64,000 bases of DNA. Source: Malachius bipustulatus (Eukaryota > Arthropoda > Insecta > Coleoptera > Melyridae). Position numbers and translations under genes: made by a program. Under the pieces are notes generated by a model. The model did not search any database and was not told the origin of the DNA. It saw nothing but the letters and a program-made list of their open reading frames with translations. The stretch covers positions 35,995,579-36,059,578 of the forward strand of contig OU342638.1 in assembly GCA_910589415.1 (NCBI GenBank), given 5' to 3'. Positions 12,395 through 24,630 of this stretch are shown here, piece after piece (within the stretch, counting starts at the first letter, position 1; the number at the start of each line of letters is the position of its first letter).

Positions 12395-15120
12395 ATATTA
12401 GAATTCTCAGAGGACAGTTTTGCCATAGTTTTGATTTTAAAACCCTCCATTGGGTCGTTGAACACGAATTTGAAGTTTGCTGGCAAAAATTTGGACTATA
12501 ACTTTTTTTGCACTTTTTGCCCAAATGTTTTGCACTTTTTTCACAGTTTTTGGTATAAATCTCAGAAAGGGAGCATTTTTTCGACAAGTCCATCCTTTAC
12601 AAAAATTAAGAAGACAAAATTTCCTTCATTTCTCATAAAAACCGTTTTTTTTTTAGGGTTAACGATTCCGCCAGTAGAGCGCAAAAAAAATTGTTTTGGA
12701 AAATTTTGCAATAAGTTTTGATTTTCTCACTCTCTATGCTTTTGTGGTCGCTGAAAACGAATTTAAAGTTTTCCTGCAAAAATTTGCCCCGTAACTTTTT
12801 TTGCACTTTTTTTGCACTTTTTATCTAAATTTTTGCACTTTTTTTAGTTTTGGGTCTAAATTTCAGAAAGGAACCGTTTTTTAGACAAGTCCATTCTATG
12901 CAAAATCAAAATTAACAAGATTTCCTGCATTTCTCATTAAAAAAACCTTTTTTTTGGAAGACTAACATCCCGCCGGCAGAGCGCGACAAAAAAAAACATT
13001 CCCATTGCATGTTTTTTTTTTTTAATTGTGGTATAGTTTTGATTTTCTCACACTTTTTTGATCTCTGAACACGAATTTTAAATTAGCTGGCAAAAATTTG
13101 GCCCGGAACTTTATTTTTTTCACTTTCTGCACAAATTTTTACAGTTTTTTGAGTTCTCGGTCTAAGTCTCAGAAAGGCAGCGTTTTTCCGACAAGTCTAT
13201 TCTATACAAAATTAAAGTAGGTAGACAAAATGACAAAATTTCCAACATTTCTCAGAGAAAACCTTTTTTTGAAAACTAACCGTTCCGCCGGTAGAGCGCT
13301 GCCCAAATTTTTGCACTTTTTTCAGTTTTTAGTCTAAATTTCAGAAGGGAATCCATTTTCCGACAAGTTCATTCTACACAAAATTTCCTACATTTCTCAT
13401 TAGTAACGTTTTTTTGGAAAACTAACCTTTCCGCCGATAGAACGCGTCAAAAAAAGGGTTCCTATTGCGTGGAGGTTTTGGAAAATTTGGCTATAGTTCT
13501 GATTTCCTCCTCCTCTACGTTTTTTTGGGCTTGCAGAACACGAATCTGAAGTTCGCTGGCAAAAATTTGGACCATAACTTTTTTGCACTTTTTGCCCAAA
13601 TGCTCGCCCAAATGCTTTTGCACTTTTTTCAGTTTTTGGTCTAAATCAGAGGGAGAGAGCGTTTTTTTGACAAGTCCATCCTTTACAAAATTAAAGAAGA
13701 CAAAATTTCCTACATTTCTCATAAAAACCATTTTTTTGGAAGATTAACCATTCCGCCAGTAGAGCTCGCCAAAAAAATTCCCATTGCGTGAGGTTTTAGA
13801 AAATTTTGCTATAGGTAGTTTTGATTTCCTCACTCTCTAAGCTGTTGTGGTCGCTGAAGACGAATTTAAAGTTTTCCTGCAAAAATTCGGCCCGTATCTT
13901 TTTTGCACTTTTTATCAAAATTTTTGCACTTTTTATCCAAAATTTTGCACTTTTTTGAGTTTTTGGTCTAAGTCTCAGAAAGGAAGCGTTTTTTCGACAA
14001 GTTCATTCTATGCAAAATTAAAATTGACAAGATTTCTCATAAAAAAAATGTTTTTTTTTTTGGAAGACTAACCTTCCGCCGGTAGAGCGCGCCAAAAAAA
14101 AACATTCCTATTGCGTGGGATGTTTCAAATTGTGCCATAGTTTTGATTTATTAGCTAAATTTTTGCAATTTTTTTCCAAATTCTTACACTTTTTTTAGTT
14201 TTTGGTCTAAGTCTCAGAAAGGAAGCGTTTTTTCGGCAAGTCCATTCAATACAAAATTAAAGGTGGCAAGATTTCCTGCACTTCTCATAAAAAAACATTT
14301 TTTTTGGAAGATTAACCGTTCCGCCAGTAGAGCTCGCAAAAAAAAATTCCCATTGCTTGGGGTTTTGGAAAATTTAGCTATACTTAGGTAGTTTTTATTT
14401 CCTCACTCTCTATGCTGCAGTGGTCGCTGAAGACGAATTTAAAGGCTTCAAAAATTCGGCCCGTAACTTGTTTTTGCACTTTTTTGCACTTTTTATCCAA
14501 ATTTTTGCACTTTTTTCAATTTTTGGTCTAAATCTCAGAAAGAAAGCGTTTTTTCGACAAGTCCATTCTATACAAAATTAAAGTAGACAAAATTTCCTAC
14601 ATTTCTTATACAAAACATTTTTTTTTTGGAAAACTAACCTTTTCGCTCGCCTTTCCGCCAGTAGAACGGTGCCCAAATTTTTGCACCTTTTTCAGTTTTT
14701 GGTCGAAATCTGAGAAGGGAAGCGTTTTTCCGACAAGTTCGTTCTATACAAAATTTCCTGCATTTCTCATACAAAACGGTTTTTTGGAAAACTCCGCCGG
14801 TAGTGCGCTGCCCAAATTTTTGCACTTTTTTTTTAGTTTTTGATCTAAATCTCAGAAAGAAAGCGTTTTTTTGACAAGTTCATTCTATACTAAATTAAAG
14901 TTGACTGGATTTGCGACATTTCTCATATAAAACGTTTTTTTTTTTAACTAACCTTTCCGCCGGTAAAGCTCGCCAAAAAAAATCAAATTTTTTGCTATAA
15001 GGTTTTGGAAAATTTGGATATAGTTTTGATTTCCTCATCACCCTCTGTTTTTGTAGTGGCTGCGAACACGAATTTGAAAGTTTCCTGGCAAAAATTTGGC
15101 CCGGAACTTTGTTTTATTTT
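12395..15120 (+). repeat. Diverged tandem satellite, ~320-bp unit with ~150-bp short units
   Basis: Each unit contains the order: cgctgaacacgaatttgaag, tttttgcactttttgccc, gtttttggtctaaatctcag, gcgttttttcgacaagtcca, atttctcataaaaa, ggaagactaacc, ttccgccggtagagcgcgcc. The 'ccgcc…tagagc' landmark recurs at about 12,676, 12,979, 13,293, 13,440, 13,762, 14,084, 14,330, 14,662, 14,802 and 14,967. Spacings therefore alternate between about 246-332 bp and about 140-165 bp. The short units lack the block between the 'gagcgc' landmark and 'gcccaaatttttgcac'. Runs of T and A dominate. No coding function is suggested. Confidence 0.85.
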
Positions 15121-15375
15121 GGATTTTTTTGCCACTTTTCACTAGAAATTTTTGGCGCGCTCTATCGGCGGAACGGTTAGTCTTCCAAAAAGAACTTTTT
15201 TATGAAAAATGTAAGAAATTTTGTCTCCTTTAATTTTGAATGGATTGATTTGTCGAAAAAACGCTCCCTTTTTGAGATTTAGGCCAAAAATTGAAAAAAG
15301 AGATTCGTGTTCAGCGACCAAAAAACACAGAGGGTGGGAAAATCAAAACTATACCAAAACTTTCCTGTGAACCCC
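15121..15375 (-). repeat. Inverted terminal copy of the ~320-bp satellite
   Basis: This is a single satellite unit in the opposite orientation. The reverse complement reads agttttgattttcccaccct, then ggtcgctgaacacgaatc, ggagcgttttttcgacaaa and gttccgccgatagagcgcgcc in the same order as the upstream units. Together with the direct array it makes a large imperfect hairpin. Confidence 0.8.
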
Positions 15376-16906
15376 CATTTTATTCCTAATATACCTATTT
15401 ATATAGCGTATTAAGGTGAATTGGCTTACTCAGCGTGCAATTATTTAAACACACCAATGAACGTTATCTCCTACAAATCTGCGAAGACTTCTTCGTCATG
15501 GCCGAACAAACCCGCTAGCCCGGCGCCTCGATGGTCTGTTCCATAAACGCTACATTATAATATTTTTCATTCTTGGACTTGGCTGTCAAACGTTTTCCTC
15601 ACTCGACAATTCCGATAAATCTCCAATGAGTCCTCGGGGAGGGGTGGATGCATCACCATCACGGGGAGTTGTACCTATCTATTATTTTGACCTCCCGCGA
15701 GTAAATATCCATGCACCCATCCACGGATAGCTCGTCCAATGACTTATTCAAGATTCGTCAAAGCGAGCCTCGCTGAAATATTCATCAGACGGCAATTCTT
15801 CACGTTCGGTATGGAGGATCGTAAAACAAAAGTGCATCAGTGGCCGCGGCGAGCGAGTCTCGGAACTGTTATCTCGCACGGCATCCTGTGAGTCCCGTTC
15901 GCTTATCCCGGACAGTTATTGTCGCAAGAGGAGGACCGTTCGTTGTAAGTTATTCGACGGCGACATGAAAGAAGTGTGAGCGTTTTCCTTTCAGACGGTC
16001 TCTTTCGCTGTACGTTTCTCGGCAACTGTCATTGTGTACTTAATAGGGACGGCGGCTCGTTTGGGGGTGTAAAGGGCGTAGATACAATAAAATAAAAAAA
16101 AAATAAAAAAAAAAAAGTCTGTGTTTGTATATTAATCCACCCACAGAGGCAATTAGAAGAAAATTGCATTTTTTGTGCACTTCCAGAATCTGTCAATTCT
16201 CACTCAATCTCCTTGAGTGCGAGCAAAATCGAGAAGAATTACTAACAATCCTGTCACCTGTCACCACCCGTTCGCAATAATAAAGGGGACACGGTGTTCG
16301 GGATGCGTTTCGGTGAGGGGGGGTGTCGGGAGGGTGACCGAATGCATCCCCTCCCCCATCCCTCCCCGGCAGTCGGAATGCCATGCTCTCGTTGTCGGCC
16401 TGACCAAGAACATGAGAGATTGTTCCTTTTATACTGACAGTGAAGAGCATTAGCCCGCGAGTTAGAGTTACACCCTTCCAGTTTGCAACGTCACAATTAC
16501 TTCTCGCCGGGGTAACTTTTATACAATTCCCGACCCTTTCCTCTTCCGGCGGCACACAGCGGCGAGGCTCCCGACAGGATGTGTACCGACAACACTCGGA
16601 CGAATTAAAGATATTTATAATATCCAACGGGCGCCCGCCCCGCTAACAAAGCGACGCTCTTATGAATTATTTACACGGTAATTGTACCGGCAGCGAGACT
16701 GTTCCTAGTCCGAATTCCGTAAATTAATCAAAGGGATTGTGTGTGCTGATGTTGAAGTTCGCGTGTAAGGTTTAACGTTTCAATTTGCGGCCGATGTATA
16801 TGACAGTAATGACAATTATTACGCGACAAGTGTCGAAATTGAATTTTTTATTATAATAATAGAACAATCTGGCGTTCATTTTAATTGATTTTATTGTTTC
16901 TTGCAG
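15376..16906. other. Non-coding DNA upstream of the first visible Nup88 exon
   Basis: The Nup88 N-terminal exons should lie upstream of 16,907, but I could not find a frame with the expected content here. An A-rich simple stretch occurs at about 16,087-16,116. The remaining sequence is GC-richer and unique-looking. Confidence 0.35.
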
Positions 16907-19697
16907 GAGTCACAGCTTGGACGAGCGACTGTTCCTCTTCAGCGAGACGGTTAACGTTCTTCAAGTCAGATTCCATCCAGGTGGCTCCAGGGACAACCAT
17001 TTGGTTGTCTTATCAACCGAGAATCACATCAAGTATGCTTGAGGTTTTGCTTTTTTACAGTGGCCCTTTTTATTAATGCGTTTCTAGGTTTTATAAAATC
17101 GAAGGTTCGGAAGCGTTGTACCTGGGGGTGTTTCAACTGGGCGCGACACCTCTCGGCTTCTACCCGACGACCCACATGGGTTTTTTGGCCGCTCTCGGAG
17201 ACACCGCCATCGACTTCGACTTCGGCTTGCCCGAGCGCCTTGAAGCGAAAAAATCAAACAAACTCTTCAGTGAGTGCCGATCGATCAGGGTTCTCTTCTC
17301 GATTTCACGACTGAGTTTTTTTCCGCAGCAAAGGATAACCGGCCGAACAAATTCAGAAGCCGCGGCGAGAAAATCAAACCGATCATTCTGGAAGATCTGA
17401 TGAACGAGACGATGGCCGAAGACGAGGAGGATAACCTGGCTTGGCCCATTTACGTCCTGCGCGGAGACGGAAGTATATTCGTTTTATACGTGTCTTTGTA
17501 CAATTTGTAAGTGGCCGCATTATTTCCACTTCCGGGGATAAAGTTGTTTTTTTTCCAGGAACGAGTCGAAAATTATGGGCCCCTTGATGCGCGGAACGAA
17601 ATGTACGGAGGTTATTTTGAATTATTGCTCTATCGTATGTTTGAATAAATTCCCCCAAGTATTGTGCGTTGGTAACGGTGACGGCACTATAAACCATATG
17701 ATCGTGTTACCTGTAGATGAGAGGGAGGCAAAATCTAAGGTGAATTTTTATTTTGTTGTATCTTCCACAATAATTAATCCTTCCCCACCACCATAAGACC
17801 AATGACGTCTCCCTACCACCAGATCCATGACTTCTCCTCCACCACCACAAGACCAATGACATCTCCCCACCATTAGGTCCATGCATATATCTAATACTTC
17901 TATATTGCTAGCGCCGGTAAGTGGAAGTGTCACGCACTGAGTGGGACAGCAAACGACTACTTCTATCTGTGTTAAGAGGAAGTGGTATGTCTGATCTGAA
18001 TAATCTGTTGCGCGCGCTTGTGAGAAAGATATGATTCTTTCCATCTCCAGACCCTTACTAGCAATATAGTAGTATTAGATATATGGGTCCATGATCCAGA
18101 TCCCCCTACCACCATTAGGTCAATGACCCTTCTCTCACCACGACAAGGTCAATGACTCCTCAAAAATGGTGGTGGTGGATGTAGATGATGGGTGATATTG
18201 ACAAAAACGTGATTTTAGAGGATAGTTGAAGACGGTGACGAGTTCATAGCCCTGGTGGAAGTACCCGATAAGGAGCTCTTCACTTTCGAGGACGTCCAGC
18301 TCGATTTGGGGGTCAACAAGGAGAGCGAATCGGACACAAACGCGAAACTGATCCTGGTCAAAGACGACTCGAGAATGGACCGGTACTACGTCATACACAA
18401 CGGCGGCGTGCAGAGCGTCAACATTTCGGCCGTCGAGAGTCTCCATTCGTACGCCACCGAGGTTGCCGGTAAGTCTTCGTCGTGTTACCCTGATAGGCGG
18501 ACTAAATGAAAATGTTGATTGTAGAAAACGAGTCGCCGGAGAGTATCTTCATGGAGAGAACGAAATGCGAGCATCTACTCTGCACCAGAGCCCCCTGGAT
18601 CGAGAAATCGAACTTCATAATCGGTTTTTCCCCGTATCACCTGGCGCCGTCGATTATCGCGATGCTGGCGGACGGCTGCGTGGTCACCTTGCAAGTTTTG
18701 ACGGGGAACGTCGTGACGAAAGCGTCGATCGACGACGACGAGAAATGGGATCCCCCGGAGTCTCCTTTGGTTAAAGTACGATTTATTTATTTATTCGTTC
18801 ATTTATGTACTAATTTATCTCCTTAACAGATGTCCAGGGTACCTTTTGATCAGTTCTTGCAGAAGATTTTGAGCAGTTCTTCGAAATTACCGATTTTCAA
18901 GCTGGATAAGAATAACACAACCACAAAAGATTGCTATGAGGTAAGGTTGTTATAAAAATTACAGAAAAATGGTAAATAATTTTATTTGCAGCTGTTACAA
19001 AGGGCCACTAAGATATTCCGGGAGGAATATTTCCCGAACCATCTGCGAGCGAAAGAGGAGATCGAGAAGAAAGTCCTGAACCTGCAAATGATTAAAGCGC
19101 ACCTGTTGAAGGAGCTGCGAAAAATGAGCCTGGAAAAGCAGTCGGTGCAAGAGAAAGCGGAAAAACTTGCCGAGAAATATGAAGACATCAAAGATAGACA
19201 GGATGAGCTCTCCAAGAGGTATCTTTTTTAACTCCTCTTCTTCTTTTTTTTACAGTTTGATGCTGTTGCAGGTGCGAGAGGTTACTAGTTTTGGCATCGC
19301 AGAAGAGCGGTAAACCGACGGAAGTCGAAAAGGAGTTCGGCAGAGAGATCGCCGAATCGAAGAAGCGCGTTGAGGACTTCCAGAAGGCGATCGAGAAGTT
19401 GAAGTTTCTGGTTAGCTATCAAAGAACGAAGGTGAGTTGTTATTTCCCGCGGAAGGTAAATTTGTTCTAATAATTATTGCGGAATAGATGGAGGACTGGA
19501 AGAGACTGGAGGAGAGGAAGCACCCCTATTTGAGCGAGTTGCAGGAGAACACGATCCAGCAGAACCTGCAAGACACGTGAGTATTCAAAAAAATTCTTAA
19601 ATTCCGTTGATTGCGAGATTTTTTTTTTAGGAGTAGAAAAATCGCCGAAATCTATCAACAAGTCGTCGATTACAAACGCCAGTTACACTTGCGTTAA
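16907..19697 (+). CDS. mbo: Nucleoporin Nup88 (members only homologue), 5' incomplete
   Basis: Encodes the nuclear pore subunit that binds Nup214 on the cytoplasmic face and supports CRM1-linked export. Eleven exons join in phase: 16907-17032, 17088-17269, 17329-17506, 17559-17739, 18219-18468, 18525-18775, 18830-18940, 18992-19218, 19272-19431, 19488-19576 and 19631-19697 (TAA). The first visible exon carries ERLFLFSETVNVLQVRFHPG, typical of the N-terminal beta-propeller. The following exons contain WPIYVLRGDGS and RAPWIEKSNFIIGF. The last four exons form the C-terminal coiled coil, from LLQRATKIFREEYFPNHLRA onward. All introns are GT-AG and mostly 50-60 bp. The exception is the fourth (17740-18218), enlarged by simple repeats and a MITE. 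Roughly the first 100 or more residues of the family are missing. The exon carrying them was not found in the window. Confidence 0.93.
17780..18175. repeat. Irregular CCACCA/AGACCAATGAC minisatellite in a Nup88 intron
   Basis: Short units such as ccaccaccacaagaccaatgac recur on both sides of an inserted MITE at irregular 22-33 bp spacing. They lie inside the intron between exons 17559-17739 and 18219-18468. Confidence 0.7.
17885..18084. mobile_element. 200-bp MITE inside the Nup88 intron
   Basis: It is bounded by 27-bp terminal inverted repeats with one mismatch. The left end is atatatctaatacttctata…gctag and the right end is ctagc…tatagtagtattagatatat. It interrupts the minisatellite. No coding capacity is visible. 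The target duplication is unclear, and TA is possible given the AT-rich ends. Confidence 0.75.
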
Positions 19698-20265
19698 GTC
19701 TTTTTTGTTACTTGTTACTTGTAAAAATTTATTAAGACTTGAGGCAAAATGGAGGTTAATTTCAAAGTTTAAAAGATGCGAGTTCAAAACTGATTATGAA
19801 TTTTGTTAATTTAAAATTAGTTTTATTGATGGTGCCATAAATCGACCATCATAGTATTAGTATTAGTAGTTTTGCTGTATTTACTTTTTATTTGTAATTT
19901 TTTTTTTTACTTATATTTATTTTTTGCAATTTTGATTACTACAAGGATTTGTTTCCACTTGTTTCGAAATGAAATGATTTTTTTCGTTCTTTTATCGCCA
20001 AATTGCAGTTTTTTGTTGTTTGTGTTGGATGCTGGTATAAAAGGAATAATTAAACTGATTATGACTGCAAGTTTCAAAGTTTTATCTTTTAAATTAACCT
20101 TCATTTTCCCTAAAATTCAAGGGCATAAACGAAAAAAAAATAAACAAAATTGAATCATTTATATGATCCTGAGATTTTTTTATCAAATAAAGTTCGTAAT
20201 TTTTTTATATGTGTTTATTCTTACAAAAACTCAGTTAACATTAAAGCAGGATTGTGCAATAAGTT
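19698..20265. other. Nup88 3' flank, AT-rich, no gene
   Basis: Contains the presumed 3' UTR of Nup88 and AT-rich DNA. I see no further feature. Confidence 0.4.
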
Positions 20266-21075
20266 TAGTCAAAAACAAGGAATCCCGATCTGAAAAGGAG
20301 TTTTTTTTTTCTTTGTTTAAAATACAATTTTGTATAATGATTTCAATTTTGGTTGTTCATGCAGTTACTAACAAATAGAAATTTAACAGCCTTACGTCCG
20401 TATTCACGAACAATAATTACCTTAATAATTATTACGTAATCATATATATCCATCTCATTCTAATGCATATGGAATGTATATCTCCATCCTCATCCCACTC
20501 ATTTAATTATTTCTCGCGCCAAAACGCTTTGTGAATACGGGAATTAGCCTTACATTTTTGGAAATATTGTCTAAACGAGGCCTGATCTTGAAGAAAGTTA
20601 TTCTCTCTTTTATGTTTAAAACGCGATTTTACACATGAGGTTCGATTTTGGTTGTCCAGTTACTAAGAAAAATTTTTTTCACTACAGCCTTGATTTTACA
20701 TTTTTGGAAATATTGTCTAAACGAGGCCTGATCTTGAAGAAAGTTATTCTCTCTTTTATGCTTAAAATACGATTTTATATATGGCGTTCGATTTTGAGTG
20801 TCCAGTTACCGGAAAAAAATTCAGAACAGCCCTAATTTTACATTTTTTTAAATAATTCCTAAACGATGTCCCATTTTGATAAAAGTTATTCTTTTGTATC
20901 CACCCATTCTTATTTATGACGTTCTATTCACTTTCTGAAAAAAAATTCATAGCAGCTTGATATAAATTTTTTCAAGCCAAAATCTTGAAAAAAAAATTCT
21001 TTTTCATGTTTTAAACGCGATTTTGTATATTATGACGTTTAATTTTGGTTGTTCAGTTACCACACACCCTGTATA
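20266..21075 (+). repeat. ~145-bp tandem repeat, about five copies
   Basis: The landmark tacatttttggaaatattg recurs at about 20,551, 20,698 and 20,839. Each unit also contains attctctcttttatg, an aaaacgcgattttaca-like block, gttcgattttggttgtccag and ttacta. More diverged partial copies lie at about 20,290-20,390 and 20,980-21,075. The last one runs into caccctgtatat. Confidence 0.8.
20396..20545. mobile_element. 150-bp MITE with an 8-bp target-site duplication
   Basis: It begins gtccgtattcacgaa and ends ttgtgaatacgggaatt, so the terminal inverted repeats share ccgtattcac. It is flanked on both sides by agccttac (20388-20395 and 20546-20553), an 8-bp duplication as made by hAT-type transposases. 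It is inserted inside the ~145-bp tandem repeat. Confidence 0.75.
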
Positions 21076-22420
21076 TTTCTAGCGTGCGTGCTTGTTACTC
21101 TGAGCTCTGTAGGTACCTCGAAAATAGTTGAATATGCAAAAAAAATTATATAAAGGGAAATTGTGACTAATTTGATGATCTACAAGTGTTGTAATAACCG
21201 TAAATGACATATTTCGCATACAAAAACGCAGATAACCGCGAAAGAACGATTTTTTGACCTTTGACCTTGAAAATCTTGGGACGCAGACCCGAGCTAATGA
21301 GATTTTTCTACCAGCCATCTAGAATGCCCAAACGAATATTTATATCATTTACTGCAGCTTTAGTCCCGAACATTACGAGGTTAGCCCCTTATTTTGCCCA
21401 ATTTGACTGGACTAAACTGACTTTCTTAAAGAGGAAAAAATATAACAATCTTGCAGCTATTTTTTACTTTCGCCAGATCAGGCTTTTTGACGTTAATTTC
21501 GACTCGGAATATCTGAAAGTCATGAAAACAAATAAAAATTCACGGTGGGTTCCGCTTGCGCCATAGGACACACCCCAGGCAACCAAAACGCATTCAACAA
21601 CTGATTGCAGTGTCCCCCGGTGTACTTGGAAGTAGGTGATGGCTTACCAACCATTGCTAGTGATTGCTAGTAGACAAATAGGATGAAACACATGTCTACA
21701 ATTTCCACCTCTAACTCATATTTGATTGATTTTTCTATATTTGCCTTTATTTTAATGAGGCGAGGCCAGATTGTGTCATATTTTTGACACAGTAGTTTTT
21801 ATAAAATACTCGGTCTCTTTCAGAATGGTTTTTATGGATTGAAATGAAGAAAAAGTTGCCTAGAGGGAGTAAAATCTACTTCTTCTTCTTTAGAGTTTAT
21901 GACCTTTATCTTTTACCAGTTATTTGGCCAGCACATATTCTTTTGTTGTCATGCTGAAGCTGAAGCCACTCATTGAAGAGTGTCCGAGATATCCCGTCCC
22001 TAGACTGGACTGTAATTTTATTATTCGGGAACTTCTTGTAACTAGTTGTTGATGTGTTGTTAGAAATTGGTGTGGGTAGTTAGTAGGGATAAATAGCACA
22101 CACAAACGAAAAGACTTTACAGGCTTGAGGGCAATAAAAATCTACTTTAACTAACACTATCAATCAAACGACTCGTTAAAACTTTATAAACTTTATTTTA
22201 TATTAATTTATCCGTCTTACTCTTCCTTAGAAATAATAAACCCAGTCACTTATTCATCTCTCTTCATAGACTTTATAATAATTATGTACCAAATCAATGT
22301 ACATACGTTCATACATGCTTGCATACATACATAGATAGATACATACAAAAACAACGTAAGATTAAACGATTAAATAAAATGCATAAATGTAATAATGAAG
22401 GACACTAATAATAAAAATAT
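21076..22420. other. Non-coding DNA between the tandem repeat and GMPPB
   Basis: I find no gene. The 3' UTR of the minus-strand GMPPB gene is expected in the last few hundred bases (22,180-22,420), which are AT-rich with catacatacatagatagata simple sequence at about 22,320. Confidence 0.4.
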
Positions 22421-23558
22421 TCACAAGATGACTTGTGGTTGCATAATCGAAGTCGTAATCCCTTTATGGGGCAACACCTGCCCGCCGTTGATGTAAGTCT
22501 CGTCTTTGACGTCAACGTCCTCGCCCAGAACGGTCGTCCCCTCCATCCGGACCCACTTTCCTATCTTGCAGTGCCACCCGATTATGCAGTTCTCCATCCA
22601 GGAGTTCGACTTGATGGTGACGTTGCCGAGGATGGTGCACCGTTTGATGCAGACGCCGTCCTCGATGGTCACGTTCGGGCCTATCGTCACGTTCGGCCCG
22701 ATCCTGCAGTGTTTCCCGATCCGAGCTGACGGGTGGATCAGGACGTTGTCTCTTATATCTTTACCTTGAAACGATCGATAATAATAAGTAATTTACGATG
22801 ATACCGTTCAGTTAATTACCTGTGTGAAGTTTCTCGGGAAACTTGCTCCTAAGGTGCTTCAGATAAAGGCACATTCCGGTCAGGAAGTCTTTCGGCTGTC
22901 CGATGTCCATCCAGAATCCCTGCAGCTCGAAGGCGTACAGCTGTTTCTCGATCGCCATCAACGGGAACACCTCTCTCTCGATCGACGTCGGACGTATCTC
23001 GATCCGATTTATCATGCTCGGGTTCAGGATGTAGATGCCGGCGTTAATCTTGTTGGAGATGAACTCCTGGGGCTTCTCGACGAAGCACTCAATGCAGTTC
23101 TCCTTGTCGTAGACGACGACGCCGTACTTTGAGGGCTCCTCGACCCTGGTGACGACGATCGTGCCCTCCCGTCCGTGCCGCCTGTGGAATTTGAGCAGCT
23201 GCTCGAACGGGAAATCGCAGATGATGTCGGAATTGAGGACGAAGAAGGGGACGTCGGGGTCCTTCTGGAGGTACTCCCGGGCCAGGGCGATCGGGCCGGC
23301 CGTGCCCAGCGGTTCGGTTTCGTGCGAGAAGACAAGTTTCACGCCCAGCTTGTCCGCTTCCAGGGTGAGTTCCTGTTCCATTTGTTCGGCGCGGTAGGAG
23401 ACGGCGAGGATTATCTCGTTCACGCCGGCTTTGACGAGGGCCTCGACTTGGTGCAGGAGGATCGGTTTGTTGGCGAATTCTATGAGCGGTTTCGGCCGGC
23501 TCAGCGTCAGGGGACGTAGGCGTGTCCCGTAGCCGCCGACTAAAATTAAAGCGCGCAT
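22421..23558 (-). CDS. GMPPB: Mannose-1-phosphate guanylyltransferase beta (GDP-mannose pyrophosphorylase)
   Basis: Makes GDP-mannose from mannose-1-phosphate and GTP in the cytosol, feeding N-glycosylation, O-mannosylation and GPI anchors. There are two exons, 22820-23558 and 22421-22764, joined across a 55-bp GT-AG intron. The protein is 360 residues, the usual length for the family. The N-terminus carries the nucleotidyltransferase signature [34 protein letters not shown] follows (the SD metal-binding motif), and then the FVEKP motif. The second exon forms the left-handed beta-helix with hexapeptide repeats ([11 protein letters not shown]…[20 protein letters not shown]). Both exons are intact, with no stops or frameshifts. 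Confidence 0.97.
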
Positions 23559-24118
23559 CGTCGGTTATTGGTATGAATGGAAACTGAGATGAGGCCGAGA
23601 TTTAGGTTCGTATGTTGCTGTGGCATGGAAATTTCTCCGGAAATTGCTGACGTTTTTACTCGGAAAATGATTGCAGTTTCGTAATGTAAATATTGACGAT
23701 TTGTTGGGTTATGTTTTGATTCGTGATTCGTGTCAAGCAATGATATCTTAACCTCTATAGATCGAGTGTTGCCGTATGCCGCCGTGCTAACCGAGTGACG
23801 CCAACATGAGAAAAGGATGGGTAGATTCAAATACTCACGTGTTGGTAGAAGAGCGCGATGTTATGTAGGCAGAAAGCTCCAAATTTAACATTAGAATAAA
23901 TGGGAATTGCTATTCAAAAATTACTTTTTTCCTTATATTTCTTTTTTAAAGCATTTTTCAAAAAAAAAAAAACCTACAACACATAACTAGTGAACCCAAT
24001 ATGTAAGTAATGAAGTTTAAATCTAGTAATTTCTCTCACAAGAATCCAATAAAATTAAAATAACATGATAGGTACCTACTTCTGTTTCTCATGATAAACT
24101 TTTATTAAGATTCTATTA
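23559..24118. other. GMPPB upstream region and left flank of the BEL element
   Basis: The stretch contains the presumed GMPPB 5' UTR and promoter, with no motif I would assign, followed by AT-rich DNA up to the retrotransposon target site. Confidence 0.4.
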
Positions 24119-24123
24119 ACTTA

Positions 24124-24630
24124 TGTTCTAATTTTACTATTTTACTATTAAATTTACTAATTCTTATGTAAAGTTGGTTGCATACAACGAACCTCGTCTT
24201 TAGTCAAGCAAGGGTAGTAATAATGCTATACCATCCTATCCTTTTCCCCTTATCCCCTCTCTCTCTCTCTCGCATCCCCCTCGACAACGGAGAAGAAATT
24301 AGCGCTCTTCCTTTTCAACTCTCGCCACGAAAGGTCGGTCTACTCTACCACAGCACTCTACTCAAGACGCGCTTCTTTCTTCAACTCTCGCTCGTGTCGT
24401 GTCTCAACGAAAGAAAACTCTCTCTCGTGCTTCGCGAACATTTCAAAAATAAAGATAATTAACCGCTCTCTTCACCGATAATTAAAGCAAGTGAACTCAA
24501 GCAATCCAGTGCAAGAACACCAGAAGGACGACTTCAAGCCACCCGCACCTATACACTCACCAGGTAATTTGCATTTTCTTTATTGCCTTTGCTTGGAATT
24601 TTCAATTCTAAAGAACAAAGAAACGGTTCA
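24124..24630 (+). repeat. BEL/Pao 5' LTR
   Basis: 507 bp, TGTTCTAATT…GGTTCA. It contains a CT-rich middle and an AATAAA signal at about 24,448, which could end the R region. Confidence 0.93.

Noticed and set aside
16193..16646. Overlapping frames on both strands upstream of Nup88
   Set aside because: No match to the expected Nup88 N-terminus, no splice continuity, and composition typical of chance frames in GC-richer DNA.
22433..23519. Several antisense frames across GMPPB
   Set aside because: They are shadows of a well-supported coding region on the other strand.
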